A stretch of DNA of 43,687 nucleotides from Panacagrimonas sp052387335 (GCA_052387335.1 JBQTJH010000086.1:1-43687), one strand, 5' to 3'; shown: positions 26,982-34,966, counted from the stretch's first letter. A program made the numbers and translations. Notes: generated by a model not told the origin, from the sequence alone.

Positions 26982-27827
26982 TTACGTGTGGACGCGCGCC
27001 GCGATCCAGGCCAGCAGGTCCGCGTAAACGCGATCGCGGTCGGCCGGAGGCTCGTTGAAAATTTCGTGGTAATAGCCCTCGTAGAGCTTGAGGGTCTTGT
27101 CCTTCGCCCCTGCCTCGTCGTGAATGCGCTTGCCACCCGCGACTAGCGCGAGCGCGTCGGCGGTGCCGTGCATCACCAGCAAGGGCAGGCTGAGTGCGGA
27201 GTAGGTTGCCGGCAGCCATGCGATGCGGTCGAGCAATTCGACCAGGGTGCGCGCGGGTATCGGCGTGCGCGAGTTGAGCGGGTCCTCGTTGTACTTGCGT
27301 ACCTCGTCCGGATCGCGAGACACGGTGCCGCCGTCGATGGGCAGAAAGGGCTTCTTCGGCGAGAACAGCGAGAACAGGCGCGCCAGGAACACAATTTTGA
27401 ACGGAATCGGGTTCAACTGGACTGCTGCGCCGGACAGGATCAGCCCACGCAGCCGACCCTGAAATTTCAGGGCGTAGCTCAGGGAGATCGCACCGCCCAG
27501 GCTGTGGCCGATCAGGAAAGGTTTGCCAGCGCCGGGCTGCTGCTCGGTGGCAAGCAGGACGAGCTGATCGAGATCGCTGACGGTGAAATCGAACTTCTCG
27601 ATGTACGCGCGCTCGCCTTCCGACTTACCGTGACCTCGATGGTCGATCGCGTACACCGCATAGCCCTGATCGACCAGCACCTTGGCGACGCGCGCGTAGC
27701 GCCCGCTGTGCTCGGCCACGCCGTGCGCGATCACCACCAGCGCCCTGGGCTTGCCGGACGGCAACCAGGCCTGCCAGTAGATCGATAGATTGTTCTGGCC
27801 TTTGAATCGACCTTCACGTGGCTGCAT
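26982..27827 (-). CDS. alpha/beta hydrolase, monoacylglycerol-lipase-like
   Basis: 281 residues from ATG 27827 (a frame extension to 27881 is unlikely). Motifs of the bacterial monoglyceride lipase/lysophospholipase family are present: the oxyanion HGVAEHSGRY, DHRGHGKSEG, the nucleophile elbow GHSLGG (Ser109), an Asp in VMHGTADALA, and the catalytic His in EGYYHEIFNEP. A lid-like segment (about 135-195) lies between. It is predicted to hydrolyse glycerol or other short esters in the cytoplasm. No signal peptide was seen. It sits 18 bp before the acyl-CoA synthetase remnant, so the pair may once have released and activated fatty acids. Confidence 0.88.
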   Translation of the reverse strand: MQPREGRFKGQNNLSIYWQAWLPSGKPRALVVIAHGVAEHSGRYARVAKVLVDQGYAVYAIDHRGHGKSEGERAYIEKFDFTVSDLDQLVLLATEQQPGAGKPFLIGHSLGGAISLSYALKFQGRLRGLILSGAAVQLNPIPFKIVFLARLFSLFSPKKPFLPIDGGTVSRDPDEVRKYNEDPLNSRTPIPARTLVELLDRIAWLPATYSALSLPLLVMHGTADALALVAGGKRIHDEAGAKDKTLKLYEGYYHEIFNEPPADRDRVYADLLAWIAARVHT

Positions 27828-27902
27828 GTCAGTGGCTTCCGGGTAAATTAGGGATCTCGGGGCAGGCGTGCGGGGCGCCATCCACGCGCTTGTGCAGAGG
27901 GT

Positions 27903-27944
27903 TCATGCCGTGGCTCTCGCGACGGTTCGGGACTGGGCTTGCAT
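27903..27944 (-). other. 13-codon open frame with strong ribosome site (gene-start remnant or leader)
   Basis: AAGGAG lies 7 nt before an ATG at 27944, the best ribosome site in this region, yet the frame stops after 13 codons (MQAQSRTVARATA). Its TGA overlaps the ATG of a second 25-codon frame (27906-27829), which ends one base before the hydrolase ATG region. This chain of tiny overlapping frames could be a leader peptide or the front of a deleted gene. The 27828-28082 gap otherwise holds only hairpins. Confidence 0.3.
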
Positions 27945-27975
27945 CAAAATTCTCCTTCATCACATCGACGGCACG

Positions 27976-28082
27976 CGCCCGCTGCGGGCGTGCTTCTTCA
28001 CGCTCAGATTGCCGCAAGACGCGGCGCAAACCGACCCGACCCATGTCGGGGTGAATGAGCGTCCGTGCGGTAGCATCGCACG
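27976..28082. repeat. three short hairpins upstream of the dienoyl-CoA isomerase gene
   Basis: CGCCC/GGGCG (27976-27990, extendable with flanking GCA/TGC), CCCGAC-CCAT-GTCGGG (28035-28050) and CGTGCG/CGCACG (28064-28082). The last ends at the base before the start ATG (28083), and no Shine-Dalgarno is visible. A leader structure that hides or presents the start is possible. Confidence 0.4.
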
Positions 28083-28913
28083 ATGAATACGCCCATCCCC
28101 GAGTTTGAAGCCGTCCGCCTCGTTGCCGACGGCCCCATCGCCCGGCTCAGCTTCAACCGGCCGGACCAGGCCAACGCCTTCAACCATGCGATGTGGGAAG
28201 AACTGCCGCGCGCGCTGGAATGGATCAGCACGCAGCGCGCCCTGCGCGTGGTGCTGCTCAGCGGCGAGGGCAAGCACTTCACCGGCGGCATCGACCTGTC
28301 GGTGGTGGGCTGGCTGATGGGTTTGACCGCTGATCCGCAGCGCGCCACGCGCGGACGCGAGGACGTGCTGGCCTTCATCGAAAAGGCGCAGCACGCGTTC
28401 AACGCGCTGGAACGCTGCCCGGTGCCGGTGATCGCAGCGATCCACGGTGCCTGCATCGGCGCCGGCGTGGACCTGATCGCGGCCTGTGATCTGCGCCTGT
28501 GTTCGGCCGACGCGAAGTTCTGCGTCAAGGAAGTGGACCTGGCTGTGGTACCGGACGTGGGCACCTTGCAGCGCCTGAGCCATGTCATCGGTTATTCCGC
28601 GACCGCGGAGCTGAGCTATAGCGCCGAGACTTTCGATGCGCAGCGCGCGCTTGCGCTCAGACTCGTGTCGCGCGTCTGCGAGAGCAAGGACGCGCTGCTG
28701 GAAGCGGCATCGCAACTCGCGCAGGACATCGCGTCCAAGCCGCCGACCACGGTGCGCGGCATCAAGCGCAATCTGCTGTGGTCGCGCGATCACAGCGTGC
28801 AGGACGGCCTGGCCTTCGTCGCCACCTGGAACGCGGCGATGCTGGTGGGTGAGGATTTGCGTGAGGCGCTGGCCGCGGCGCAGCAGAAGCGCAAAGGGAT
28901 TTATCCGGACTGA
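28083..28913 (+). CDS. crotonase-family protein, delta3,5-delta2,4-dienoyl-CoA isomerase type (ECH1-like)
   Basis: 276 residues of crotonase fold. An oxyanion-hole stretch HFTGGIDLSVV (about 65-75) and the second GACIGAGVDLIAACDLRLCS are present. The acid residues expected of ECH1 enzymes are seen: Asp130 (GVDL), Glu150 (KEVDL) and Asp158 (VPDVGTLQRL). This trio distinguishes dienoyl-CoA isomerase from simple enoyl-CoA hydratase. It would move double bonds while unsaturated acyl-CoAs pass through beta-oxidation. It overlaps the AraC gene tail to tail by 13 bp. Confidence 0.85.
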   Translation: MNTPIPEFEAVRLVADGPIARLSFNRPDQANAFNHAMWEELPRALEWISTQRALRVVLLSGEGKHFTGGIDLSVVGWLMGLTADPQRATRGREDVLAFIEKAQHAFNALERCPVPVIAAIHGACIGAGVDLIAACDLRLCSADAKFCVKEVDLAVVPDVGTLQRLSHVIGYSATAELSYSAETFDAQRALALRLVSRVCESKDALLEAASQLAQDIASKPPTTVRGIKRNLLWSRDHSVQDGLAFVATWNAAMLVGEDLREALAAAQQKRKGIYPD

Positions 28914-29935
28914 ATCTGCGCTGCACGTCGCGCCTGCAAAGGCGTGGTCCCGGTCCATTTGCCGAAGGCGCGCGTGAACGCGCTCTGTTCGGAATAACCC
29001 AGCAGCAGGGCAATCTCCGCCAGGCTCATACCCGGATCGGCCAGGTGCTGTTCCGCCAGCCGGCGGCGCGTGTCATCACGCAGCTTGCGGAAACCCAGCC
29101 CCAGTGTGTCCAGACGACGATGCAGGGTGCGCGGCGAGGTGTGCAACGCGCTGGCGACGCGCTCCAGGCTGATCTCACCTTCGCGTGCATTGGCGGCCAC
29201 GGCGCGCCGCACCGCCTGCTCCAGATCACCGGCCTCGGGTAGATCGGCGAGCAGCGATTCGGCCTGTTGTTCCAGCAGGCTCAGCAGGCCTGCGTCGGGT
29301 TGTCGCAGCGGGTTGGCCAGCAGCGACAAGGGCAGGCGCACACGCGTCGCCGATTGTTCGAACAGCACTTCGCCGCCGAAGTAGCGCCGATACGGGTCCA
29401 GCGATGCAGGCGGGTCGTTGACGAAGTGCACCGCCTCAATGGCGGCCGCATCGCCGGTCACGTCGCGCGCAAACTGCACCAGCGCCGTGATCGCGGTCTC
29501 GTCCACCAGTCGGCCGGGGCGACCGTTTTCCGTGCCCCATTCCAGGGTCACGGTGCTGCCAGCCGTGTGCAGCTGCATGGGGCTGACGTCGTAGACCAGG
29601 CGCTGATAGTGATGCAGGCGCGTCAGCGCCGCGCCCAAAGTGCCGCAGGCCAGCAGCACATAGCCCATGACGCCGAAATGCTGCGGCGTGACGGTCTGAC
29701 CCAGATGCAGACCCAGATCCGGATCGTGCAAGTGCGCCGCCGCCGTCTGCAGATGCCGACGCCAGCGTTCCACCGGATAGCGGCCGGGCGCCGGACCCGT
29801 GGGCCTAGGTGCGGCCTCGCCCAGCAAGGACTCGGCGTCGACGCCGCGCGCCCCCAGGTACTGAAACAGCAGTCGCACATAGGTGCTGGGCACTACGCCG
29901 TGGGCGGGTTCGGCTGAGCGGCGAGGGACGGTCAT
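28901..29935 (-). CDS. AraC-family regulator with N-terminal arabinose-binding-like domain
   Basis: From the ATG of MTVPRRSAEP the protein has 344 residues; an extension to 30013 is hydrophobic and unlike the family. The N-terminal two thirds resemble the PF12625-type sensor of OruR/ArgR-like regulators (VRLLFQYLGARGVD, DPDLGLHLGQ, HFGVMGYVLLAC-TLG-AL--L--Y). The C-terminal AraC DNA-binding domain (about 260-340) has LHTSPRTLHRRL, R--LAEQHLADPGMSLAEIALLLGYSEQSAFTRAFGKWTG-TP. It is divergent from the sterol-desaturase gene across 92 bp and a likely regulator of it. An IR GTGT-CAAAA-ACAC lies in that gap. Confidence 0.9.
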   Translation of the reverse strand: MTVPRRSAEPAHGVVPSTYVRLLFQYLGARGVDAESLLGEAAPRPTGPAPGRYPVERWRRHLQTAAAHLHDPDLGLHLGQTVTPQHFGVMGYVLLACGTLGAALTRLHHYQRLVYDVSPMQLHTAGSTVTLEWGTENGRPGRLVDETAITALVQFARDVTGDAAAIEAVHFVNDPPASLDPYRRYFGGEVLFEQSATRVRLPLSLLANPLRQPDAGLLSLLEQQAESLLADLPEAGDLEQAVRRAVAANAREGEISLERVASALHTSPRTLHRRLDTLGLGFRKLRDDTRRRLAEQHLADPGMSLAEIALLLGYSEQSAFTRAFGKWTGTTPLQARRAAQIQSG

Positions 29936-30027
29936 GGCGAGAAGTGTCAAAAACACGGCCACGCAGGTCAATCCCGTCCATCGCGCTGCGCCCAAGATGC
30001 GGCCATACAACAAGAGGAGCGCGGCGC

Positions 30028-30993
30028 ATGGACGGTCTGATGCAAACGGCGATGCAGATGCTGGGGCCGGACGTGGACTGGAAGCAGGTGCTGCTGATCG
30101 GTATGTCGCCGATCTTCCTGATTGCGTTTGCCATCGAATACCAGGTGATGCGCCGCGGCGGCCGCGAGTCCTTCGCCCGGAATTTTGATTGGCGCGACAT
30201 CTTCGCCAACCTCACCCTGGGTGGCGCCTACCAGGTGTTCGAACTGGGCGCGCACCTTCTCATCACCGGCGTGGCCACGGCCTGGATCTACCAGCACCGC
30301 CTGTTCGACGTGCCGGTCAACGCCTGGACGATCGTGCCGATCTTCATCGGCGTGGAGTTCTGCTACTACTGGTTTCATCGCAGCAGCCACCGCGTGCGCT
30401 GGTTCTGGAGTGCGCACGTCGTGCATCACAGCAGCGAGCGCATGAACTTCACCACCGCGATGCGCCAGAGCCTGCTGTATTCGATCACCGGCTGGTGGCT
30501 GTTCTTCTGCCCGCTGATCTTCCTGGGTGTGCCGCCTGCGGTGGTGTTCTTCCTGTACGCGGTGGACCTGAGCTACCAGTATTTCGTGCACACCGAGAGC
30601 GTCGGCAAATTTCCGCGCTGGTTCGAGTACGCGTTCGACACGCCTTCGAATCATCGCGTGCATCACGGTCGCAATCCGCAGTACATCGACAAGAATTACG
30701 GCGGCGTGATGATCCTGTTTGATCGCTGGTTCGGCACGTACGAAGAAGAGCATGAGAAAGTGGAATACGGCATCGCCGTGCGCCAGCCCAAGAGTGCCAA
30801 CCTGTTCGTGCTCAACTTCCACGAGTTTGTCGACATGTGGCGCGACGTGTTCACCTCGGGCTCGCTAGTCCAGCGGCTCAAGCACCTGGTGATGCCGCCC
30901 GAATGGGCGCGGCCTGGCACGCGCGACTACTGCGACAAGCTGCCGCCGTCGGCCACCAACATCGTGCCGTTGCAAGCGAACGGGTGTAGTTGA
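30028..30993 (+). CDS. fatty-acid-hydroxylase/sterol-desaturase family membrane enzyme
   Basis: 321 residues from ATG 30028, after AAGAGGAG. It has four or more hydrophobic segments and the His clusters of the di-iron family: HRSSH (about 113-117), HVVHHSSE (about 127-134) and NHRVHHGRN (about 209-217). Such enzymes oxidise lipids or sterols at a di-iron centre in the membrane. The last residues (LQANGCS) come from sequence that, on the other strand, belongs to the broken SDR gene, so the original C-terminus may have been replaced at a deletion joint near 30970. The core motifs are complete. Confidence 0.85.
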   Translation: MDGLMQTAMQMLGPDVDWKQVLLIGMSPIFLIAFAIEYQVMRRGGRESFARNFDWRDIFANLTLGGAYQVFELGAHLLITGVATAWIYQHRLFDVPVNAWTIVPIFIGVEFCYYWFHRSSHRVRWFWSAHVVHHSSERMNFTTAMRQSLLYSITGWWLFFCPLIFLGVPPAVVFFLYAVDLSYQYFVHTESVGKFPRWFEYAFDTPSNHRVHHGRNPQYIDKNYGGVMILFDRWFGTYEEEHEKVEYGIAVRQPKSANLFVLNFHEFVDMWRDVFTSGSLVQRLKHLVMPPEWARPGTRDYCDKLPPSATNIVPLQANGCS

Positions 30994-31503
30994 TCAAGGC
31001 GCCCTTGGTCGCGGTATAGGTGTGGGCATTGGGCACGCCCATCATTCCGTAGATCGAGGCGTCATTGACGATCACGCCGGATTTGCGCGGACGCCTGTGG
31101 AACGGCGCGGCGCGACACAAGTAGAACACCGAATCCAGATTGATGCTCATCACCTCGCGCAGGCCTCGGGCGTGGTGGTGGTTTGGTTCATGGTGTCCGG
31201 ACTCTTGTCGGCCCAGCTGTAGCCGACGCCGGCAGCGTTGACCAGGATGTCGACATGACCGCAGGCGGCGAGCGCGGCTGCAAACGCGCGCTCGGCCTGA
31301 TCAGGCTTGGACAGATCCGCCGCTGCATACGCAGCCTTGCCACCGGCGGCGATGATTTCGGCCACTACGGCTTCGCGCTTGGATGCCGCGCGCGACACGC
31401 AAAACACCTGCGCGCCTTCGCGGGCGTAGAGTTTGGCGGTGGCCTTGCCAATGCCGTCGCCGGCGCCAGTGATCAACGCGATCTTGCCTGAGACTCGACC
31501 CAT
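30973..31503 (-). pseudogene. short-chain dehydrogenase/reductase, frameshifted and 3'-truncated
   Basis: The N-terminal part starts at ATG 31503 (MGRVSGKIALITGAGDGIG, the TGxxxGIG cofactor motif) and runs through DILVNAAG. At 31160-31161 one G is missing: PEACAR-stop would read as PEAW-REVMSINLD if GCCTG were GCCTGG. The second frame then supplies MSINLDSVFYLCRAA, VNDASIYGMMG and the active-site YTATKGA (YxxxK), with YTRSLA as its last family-like residues at about 30973. The remaining C-terminal 60-70 residues are gone; the frame runs on into the antisense of the sterol-desaturase gene. An SDR of this sort would oxidise an alcohol to a ketone. Confidence 0.88.
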
Positions 31504-31572
31504 GTCCTGCCTCCGAAGTCCTGTGCGGCATCTGTGAGCGCGCTCATAGAGCGAGTAGATTGTGCTTCGAGC

Positions 31573-31589
31573 GTAGGACAATATTGCCC
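31573..31589. promoter_or_regulatory. operator candidate in the SDR-GntR divergent promoter
   Basis: GGACAATATTGCCC (31576-31589) is a near-perfect palindrome (12 of 14), overlapped by GTAGGACAAT (31573-31582), which also occurs upstream of the carboxylase remnant. GCGTAGGACAA fits the FadR-family consensus except at its first base. It lies 20 bp before the GntR start, so autoregulation and SDR control are likely. Confidence 0.5.
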
Positions 31590-31608
31590 GACCAACATCA
31601 GGTGTGAC

Positions 31609-32364
31609 GTGGCCAAGAAGACGGCGACCAGAAACGCGGAGACGGTTAGCAAGAAGCCGGTGCAGGTGCGATCCCGCGCGTCTGCTGACACGCACAGCGT
31701 CGTCGCGCACGGTCCCAGTTCACCCGATCAGGTGGTGGATGCAATCAAGCAGGGCATCGTGCTGGGACGTGTCGTGCCGGGGCAGCGCCTGATCGAAGCC
31801 GACATGACGCGTGATCATCGCGTCAGCCGCGGTCCGGTACGCGAGGCGCTCAAGCGCCTGGCAGCTGAAGGCGTGGTGACGCTCAGCCGCCACCGCGGCG
31901 CGTACATCCGCCTGCTGACTCGGCGCGAGGTCATCGAACTGCTGCACGTGGTACAGGTGCTGATCAGCCTGGGTGTGCGCCTGGCTTCGCTCAACATGAA
32001 GCCGGTGGAAAATCGCGCGCGACTCAAGCTCGCGTTTGATCGACTGAGCGAACACGGACCCATCGGCGATCACGGTCTGCAGTCCATGGATCGCAACGGT
32101 TTCTACGAGACGATTTTTGCGATCTCCGGAAATCGCGAACTGGCACGTCTGTACCCGGTGGTGCTGGTGCAGATCCTGCGCATGCAGGTGTATTCTTATC
32201 TGTCGGTGGCGGATCGCAAGCAGCAGTTTGCCGACTACAAGGTCTTGTACGACGCCATTCGCGCCGGCAAGAGCCTGGAAGCTTCGCGCCGCGTGACCAG
32301 CCATGTGCGACGCAGTCGCATGCAGATCCGCAAGATGCCCGACCAGGCCTTTGCTGCCGAATAG
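31609..32364 (+). CDS. GntR-family (FCD-type) transcriptional regulator
   Basis: From GTG 31609 (after CAGGTG) the protein has 251 residues; upstream in-frame codons to 31534 run through the operator and are unlikely. A basic N-terminal tail leads to the winged helix (about 45-110): DAIKQGIVLGRVVPGQRLIEADM, VSRGPVREALKRLAAEGVV-L-RHRGAYI. A helical effector domain follows (about 120-235), with DRNGFYETIFAISGNREL. FCD regulators usually bind organic acids or acyl-CoA-like ligands. It is divergent from the SDR and 33 bp upstream of the haloalkane dehalogenase gene, which may be in its regulon. Confidence 0.9.
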   Translation: MAKKTATRNAETVSKKPVQVRSRASADTHSVVAHGPSSPDQVVDAIKQGIVLGRVVPGQRLIEADMTRDHRVSRGPVREALKRLAAEGVVTLSRHRGAYIRLLTRREVIELLHVVQVLISLGVRLASLNMKPVENRARLKLAFDRLSEHGPIGDHGLQSMDRNGFYETIFAISGNRELARLYPVVLVQILRMQVYSYLSVADRKQQFADYKVLYDAIRAGKSLEASRRVTSHVRRSRMQIRKMPDQAFAAE

Positions 32365-32397
32365 TGGGTAGCGGGTCACCATCACCCGAGGAGGATC

Positions 32398-33288
32398 ATG
32401 AACACGCCGATCAATGATCGTTTCGATTTCGAGTCGCGCAGCGTCAAGGTGCTGGGCTCCCGGCTGCATTACATCGAGTCCGGACCGGCCGACGCAGACC
32501 CGGTGTTGTTCCTTCATGGAAATCCGACTTCGGCTTACTTGTGGCGCAACATCATCCCGCACGTGGCGGGCAGGGCGCGCTGCATCGCCCCCGACCTGAT
32601 CGGCTTCGGCCAGTCGGACAAGCCGGATATTGGCTACCGCTTCGAGGATCACGTGCGGTATATCGACGCTTTCATCGAGGCGCTCGGCTTGCGCACGCTC
32701 AGCCTGGTGATTCACGACTGGGGTTCGGCTATTGGTTTGAACTGGGCACGTCGGCATCCCGAGCGCGTACGCGGGATCGCGATGATGGAATTCATTTCGC
32801 CGGTGAAATCCTGGAATGACTGGCCAGAGGCGATCCGGCCTTTGTTCCAGGCGTTCCGGACGCCGGGCGCGGGCGAAGAACTGGTTCTTGATCAGAACGT
32901 GTTCATCGAGGAGGTGCTGCCGGGCGCGGTGGCGCGCGGTCTGACCGAGGCCGAGATGCAGCACTACCGCGTACCCTTCGGCACGCGGGAGTCGCGTAAG
33001 CCCATGCTGAGTTTTCCGCGCGATCTGCCCATCGAGAATCAACCGCCTGATGTCGTCGCCACGGTGCAGGCGTATATGGACTGGCTCAGTGTCAGCCCCG
33101 TGCCCAAGCTCTTGTTCTGGGGGACGCCCGGCATCCTGGTAACGCCGAAGGATGCAGCGCGCTATGTCGCGACACTGCCCAATCTACAGAGCGTGGATAT
33201 CGGTCCGGGCCTGCACTACCTGCAGGAAGACAACCCGGATCTGATCGGCCAGCGAATCGCGACCTGGCATGCAGAATTGAACGCCTGA
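32398..33288 (+). CDS. haloalkane dehalogenase, HLD-II (DhaA/LinB) type
   Basis: 296-residue alpha/beta hydrolase with all catalytic residues of HLD-II enzymes, each one residue after the Rhodococcus DhaA numbering: Asn42 (HGNPTS) and Trp108 as halide-stabilising pair, nucleophile Asp107 (HDWGS), catalytic Glu131 (MEFISP) and His273 (LHYLQEDNPDLIG). KLLFWGTPGILVTP is also family-typical. It would replace halogen on alkyl carbon by hydroxyl. In soil and marine bacteria the natural role is often unclear; here it sits with terpenoid-like catabolic genes. GAGGAGG precedes the ATG. An IR (CGGGT/ACCCG, 32372-32388) lies just before the ribosome site. Confidence 0.93.
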   Translation: MNTPINDRFDFESRSVKVLGSRLHYIESGPADADPVLFLHGNPTSAYLWRNIIPHVAGRARCIAPDLIGFGQSDKPDIGYRFEDHVRYIDAFIEALGLRTLSLVIHDWGSAIGLNWARRHPERVRGIAMMEFISPVKSWNDWPEAIRPLFQAFRTPGAGEELVLDQNVFIEEVLPGAVARGLTEAEMQHYRVPFGTRESRKPMLSFPRDLPIENQPPDVVATVQAYMDWLSVSPVPKLLFWGTPGILVTPKDAARYVATLPNLQSVDIGPGLHYLQEDNPDLIGQRIATWHAELNA

Positions 33289-33303
33289 GCCCATCGGCTC
33301 AGG
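33284..33303. terminator. hairpin between convergent genes
   Basis: CCTGAGCC (33284-33291) and GGCTCAGG (33296-33303) form a perfect 8-bp stem with a CATC loop. It spans both stop codons of the convergent dehalogenase and 33299 genes. No T-run on either strand, so it may be a weak bidirectional terminator. Confidence 0.45.
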
Positions 33304-34018
33304 GTGATGAACGCTGCGGGTTGCGCATCAGATCCCATAGCGTGTTGGCGCCGGGCTGCACGGTGCTGGGCTCTGCGGATGGCAGGCCGGCGGCGCGCTC
33401 CGCCGACAGGCGCGTGAGGTTCATCAGCACCTGAATCTCTTGCAGCATCGCCGCCCGATACTGCTCCACCGCTGCACGCTGCGGCGCTGATGCGATCTGC
33501 GAGGAATCTCCAACGCCAGATAGTGCCGCCTGGGCTTCGGCCACCAGCCCGCGGCGCTGCGTCTTCCAGTCGGTGAACAGCGCTCGGAACGAGGCTAGCT
33601 CCTGTTCCTTGATCTCCTGAATGCGTGCAAGGTCGGCGTCTGAGGTTCTTTTGCGCAGGCCGGCATAGCGCCCGGATAGCCAGTTCGCGCGCGAGCCCAG
33701 CGCAGCGGCGGGCGCTTGGTCGCCACTATTGGCCGCGACATAGGCCTGATACAGATCGACCGCGATTTGCACGGCCGCAGCATCCGGTGCAGGTACGTTC
33801 GCAAGCGACTGCGTGGTCGCAGCTTTCAGGCGCGCGTCCAGCGCGGCCAGCTGTGGCGTCACGACCCGGCCCTCGCGCACCCAGGCCTGCGCGCTGGCGG
33901 CATTGGTCGGTGGCGCCGGCGCGGCGTCGAACAGATCAAGCAGTGAATCCGCTGAGGCTGGCGCCGCGAGCAGCAGGCTGCTCAGCGCCACCGCTTGCAG
34001 CCATCGATAAATACGCAT
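33299..34018 (-). CDS. exported protein of unknown function
   Basis: 239 residues from ATG 34018 (MRIYRWLQAV). Sec signal with LSSLLLAAPASA cleavage near residue 24. The mature chain is alpha-helical and Ala/Gln-rich, with repeated coiled-coil-like stretches (for example LAALDARLKAATTQSLANV, QEIKEQELASFRALFTDWKTQRR) and no Cys or catalytic motif. I do not recognise a family. It could be a periplasmic scaffold or adaptor. It is convergent with the dehalogenase; the 165-bp gap upstream (34019-34183) shows no gene. Confidence 0.65.
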   Translation of the reverse strand: MRIYRWLQAVALSSLLLAAPASADSLLDLFDAAPAPPTNAASAQAWVREGRVVTPQLAALDARLKAATTQSLANVPAPDAAAVQIAVDLYQAYVAANSGDQAPAAALGSRANWLSGRYAGLRKRTSDADLARIQEIKEQELASFRALFTDWKTQRRGLVAEAQAALSGVGDSSQIASAPQRAAVEQYRAAMLQEIQVLMNLTRLSAERAAGLPSAEPSTVQPGANTLWDLMRNPQRSSP

Positions 34019-34183
34019 GCGCCGGCTCCGACCGATAGTCCGGACAATACGAAGCGCGAAACGTGCCATACGGGATCGACGCAGAACGCGCGGCCTGAGT
34101 CGGGTGCGGTCTATATCGAGGCAGTTTCTCGCCCTGTCACATCGCGCTTATGCACCATCACGGCGCGGTGAGCGGACCGCGCG

Positions 34184-34966
34184 CTATTCCGGGCGCTTGA
34201 ACGCTTTGGCGGCCGACAAGGACGCGAGCGCCTCCAGCGCCAAGCCCGTGTGCAGGTCGTGGGCCATGGCGCGCTTGATCGGCCGCGTCAGCACATGGCG
34301 TGTGTTGCGCAACAGCACCGGGTTGCGCGTCGCCAGATCGGCGGCCAGTTCGTAGGCGCGCGGCAATAATTGTTCGCACGAAAGCACCTCGCCGACGATG
34401 CCAAGCTGCAGCGCCTCGGCAGCACCAATCTTCTGCCCGGTCAGCAAGAAATAGCGCCCGCGATTCGGCCCCAGCAGCAGCGGCCAGATCACCTGCATGC
34501 CATCGCCCGGCACCAGCCCGCCGGGAAAATGCGGCGCGTCCTGGAAGTAGGCGGTGTCGGCGGCCAGCACGATGTCGCACAACACGGCCAGTTCTGAGTG
34601 CACCACGGTCGGACCATTCACTGCCGCGATCATCGGCACTTCAATGTCGAGCATCTGATTGATCAGACGATTGCCGGCCCAGATGATGTGATCCCAGACC
34701 TCGGCGGAGTATTCGCCCTTGGCCAGGCCGCCGATGCCGAAACCGGCGGGCAAGGTGGTGAACGCATCGCCCGTGCCGGTGATGACGACAACACGGTTGT
34801 CGCGGTCCGCCGCGATGCAGGAAAACAGCTCGCCCAGTTCGTCATGCGGCAGCGCGCCCCAGTACAGCGACCCGCCGCGAGAGTGCATGCGTACCGTGAG
34901 CACACCGGCGTCGTCGCGCGTCACCGCCAGGGTCTTGAAGCGGTGCCGGTAGTCGGCGAGCTTCAA
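34184..34966 (-). CDS. 6-oxocamphor-hydrolase-like beta-diketone hydrolase (crotonase fold, retro-Claisenase)
   Basis: From TTG 34966, overlapping the previous stop by four bases (TTGA), the protein has 260 residues. It looks like an enoyl-CoA hydratase but lacks the usual second catalytic Glu. Instead it has His123 (VVHSELAV), His146 (APHFPGG), Asp155 (VPGDG) and Glu245 (GLALEAL). Rhodococcus 6-oxocamphor hydrolase uses His122, His145, Asp154 and Glu244, so all four are present with the same spacing. The surrounding text (GLVPGDG---IWPLLLG--RGRYFLLTGQK) also matches. It should cleave a cyclic 1,3-diketone to a keto acid without CoA. It probably forms an operon with the SnoaL-like gene. Confidence 0.85.
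   Translation of the reverse strand: MKLADYRHRFKTLAVTRDDAGVLTVRMHSRGGSLYWGALPHDELGELFSCIAADRDNRVVVITGTGDAFTTLPAGFGIGGLAKGEYSAEVWDHIIWAGNRLINQMLDIEVPMIAAVNGPTVVHSELAVLCDIVLAADTAYFQDAPHFPGGLVPGDGMQVIWPLLLGPNRGRYFLLTGQKIGAAEALQLGIVGEVLSCEQLLPRAYELAADLATRNPVLLRNTRHVLTRPIKRAMAHDLHTGLALEALASLSAAKAFKRPE

Noticed and set aside
27976..27990. CGCCC/GGGCG hairpin as a terminator
   Set aside because: No gene ends just before it on either strand, and no T-run follows.
31720..33042. A 440-codon minus-strand frame under the GntR and dehalogenase genes
   Set aside because: It runs antisense across two recognised genes and has a His/Arg-rich composition without motifs.
34184..34966. Ordinary enoyl-CoA hydratase
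   Set aside because: The second catalytic Glu position is not kept, whereas all four 6-oxocamphor-hydrolase residues are.
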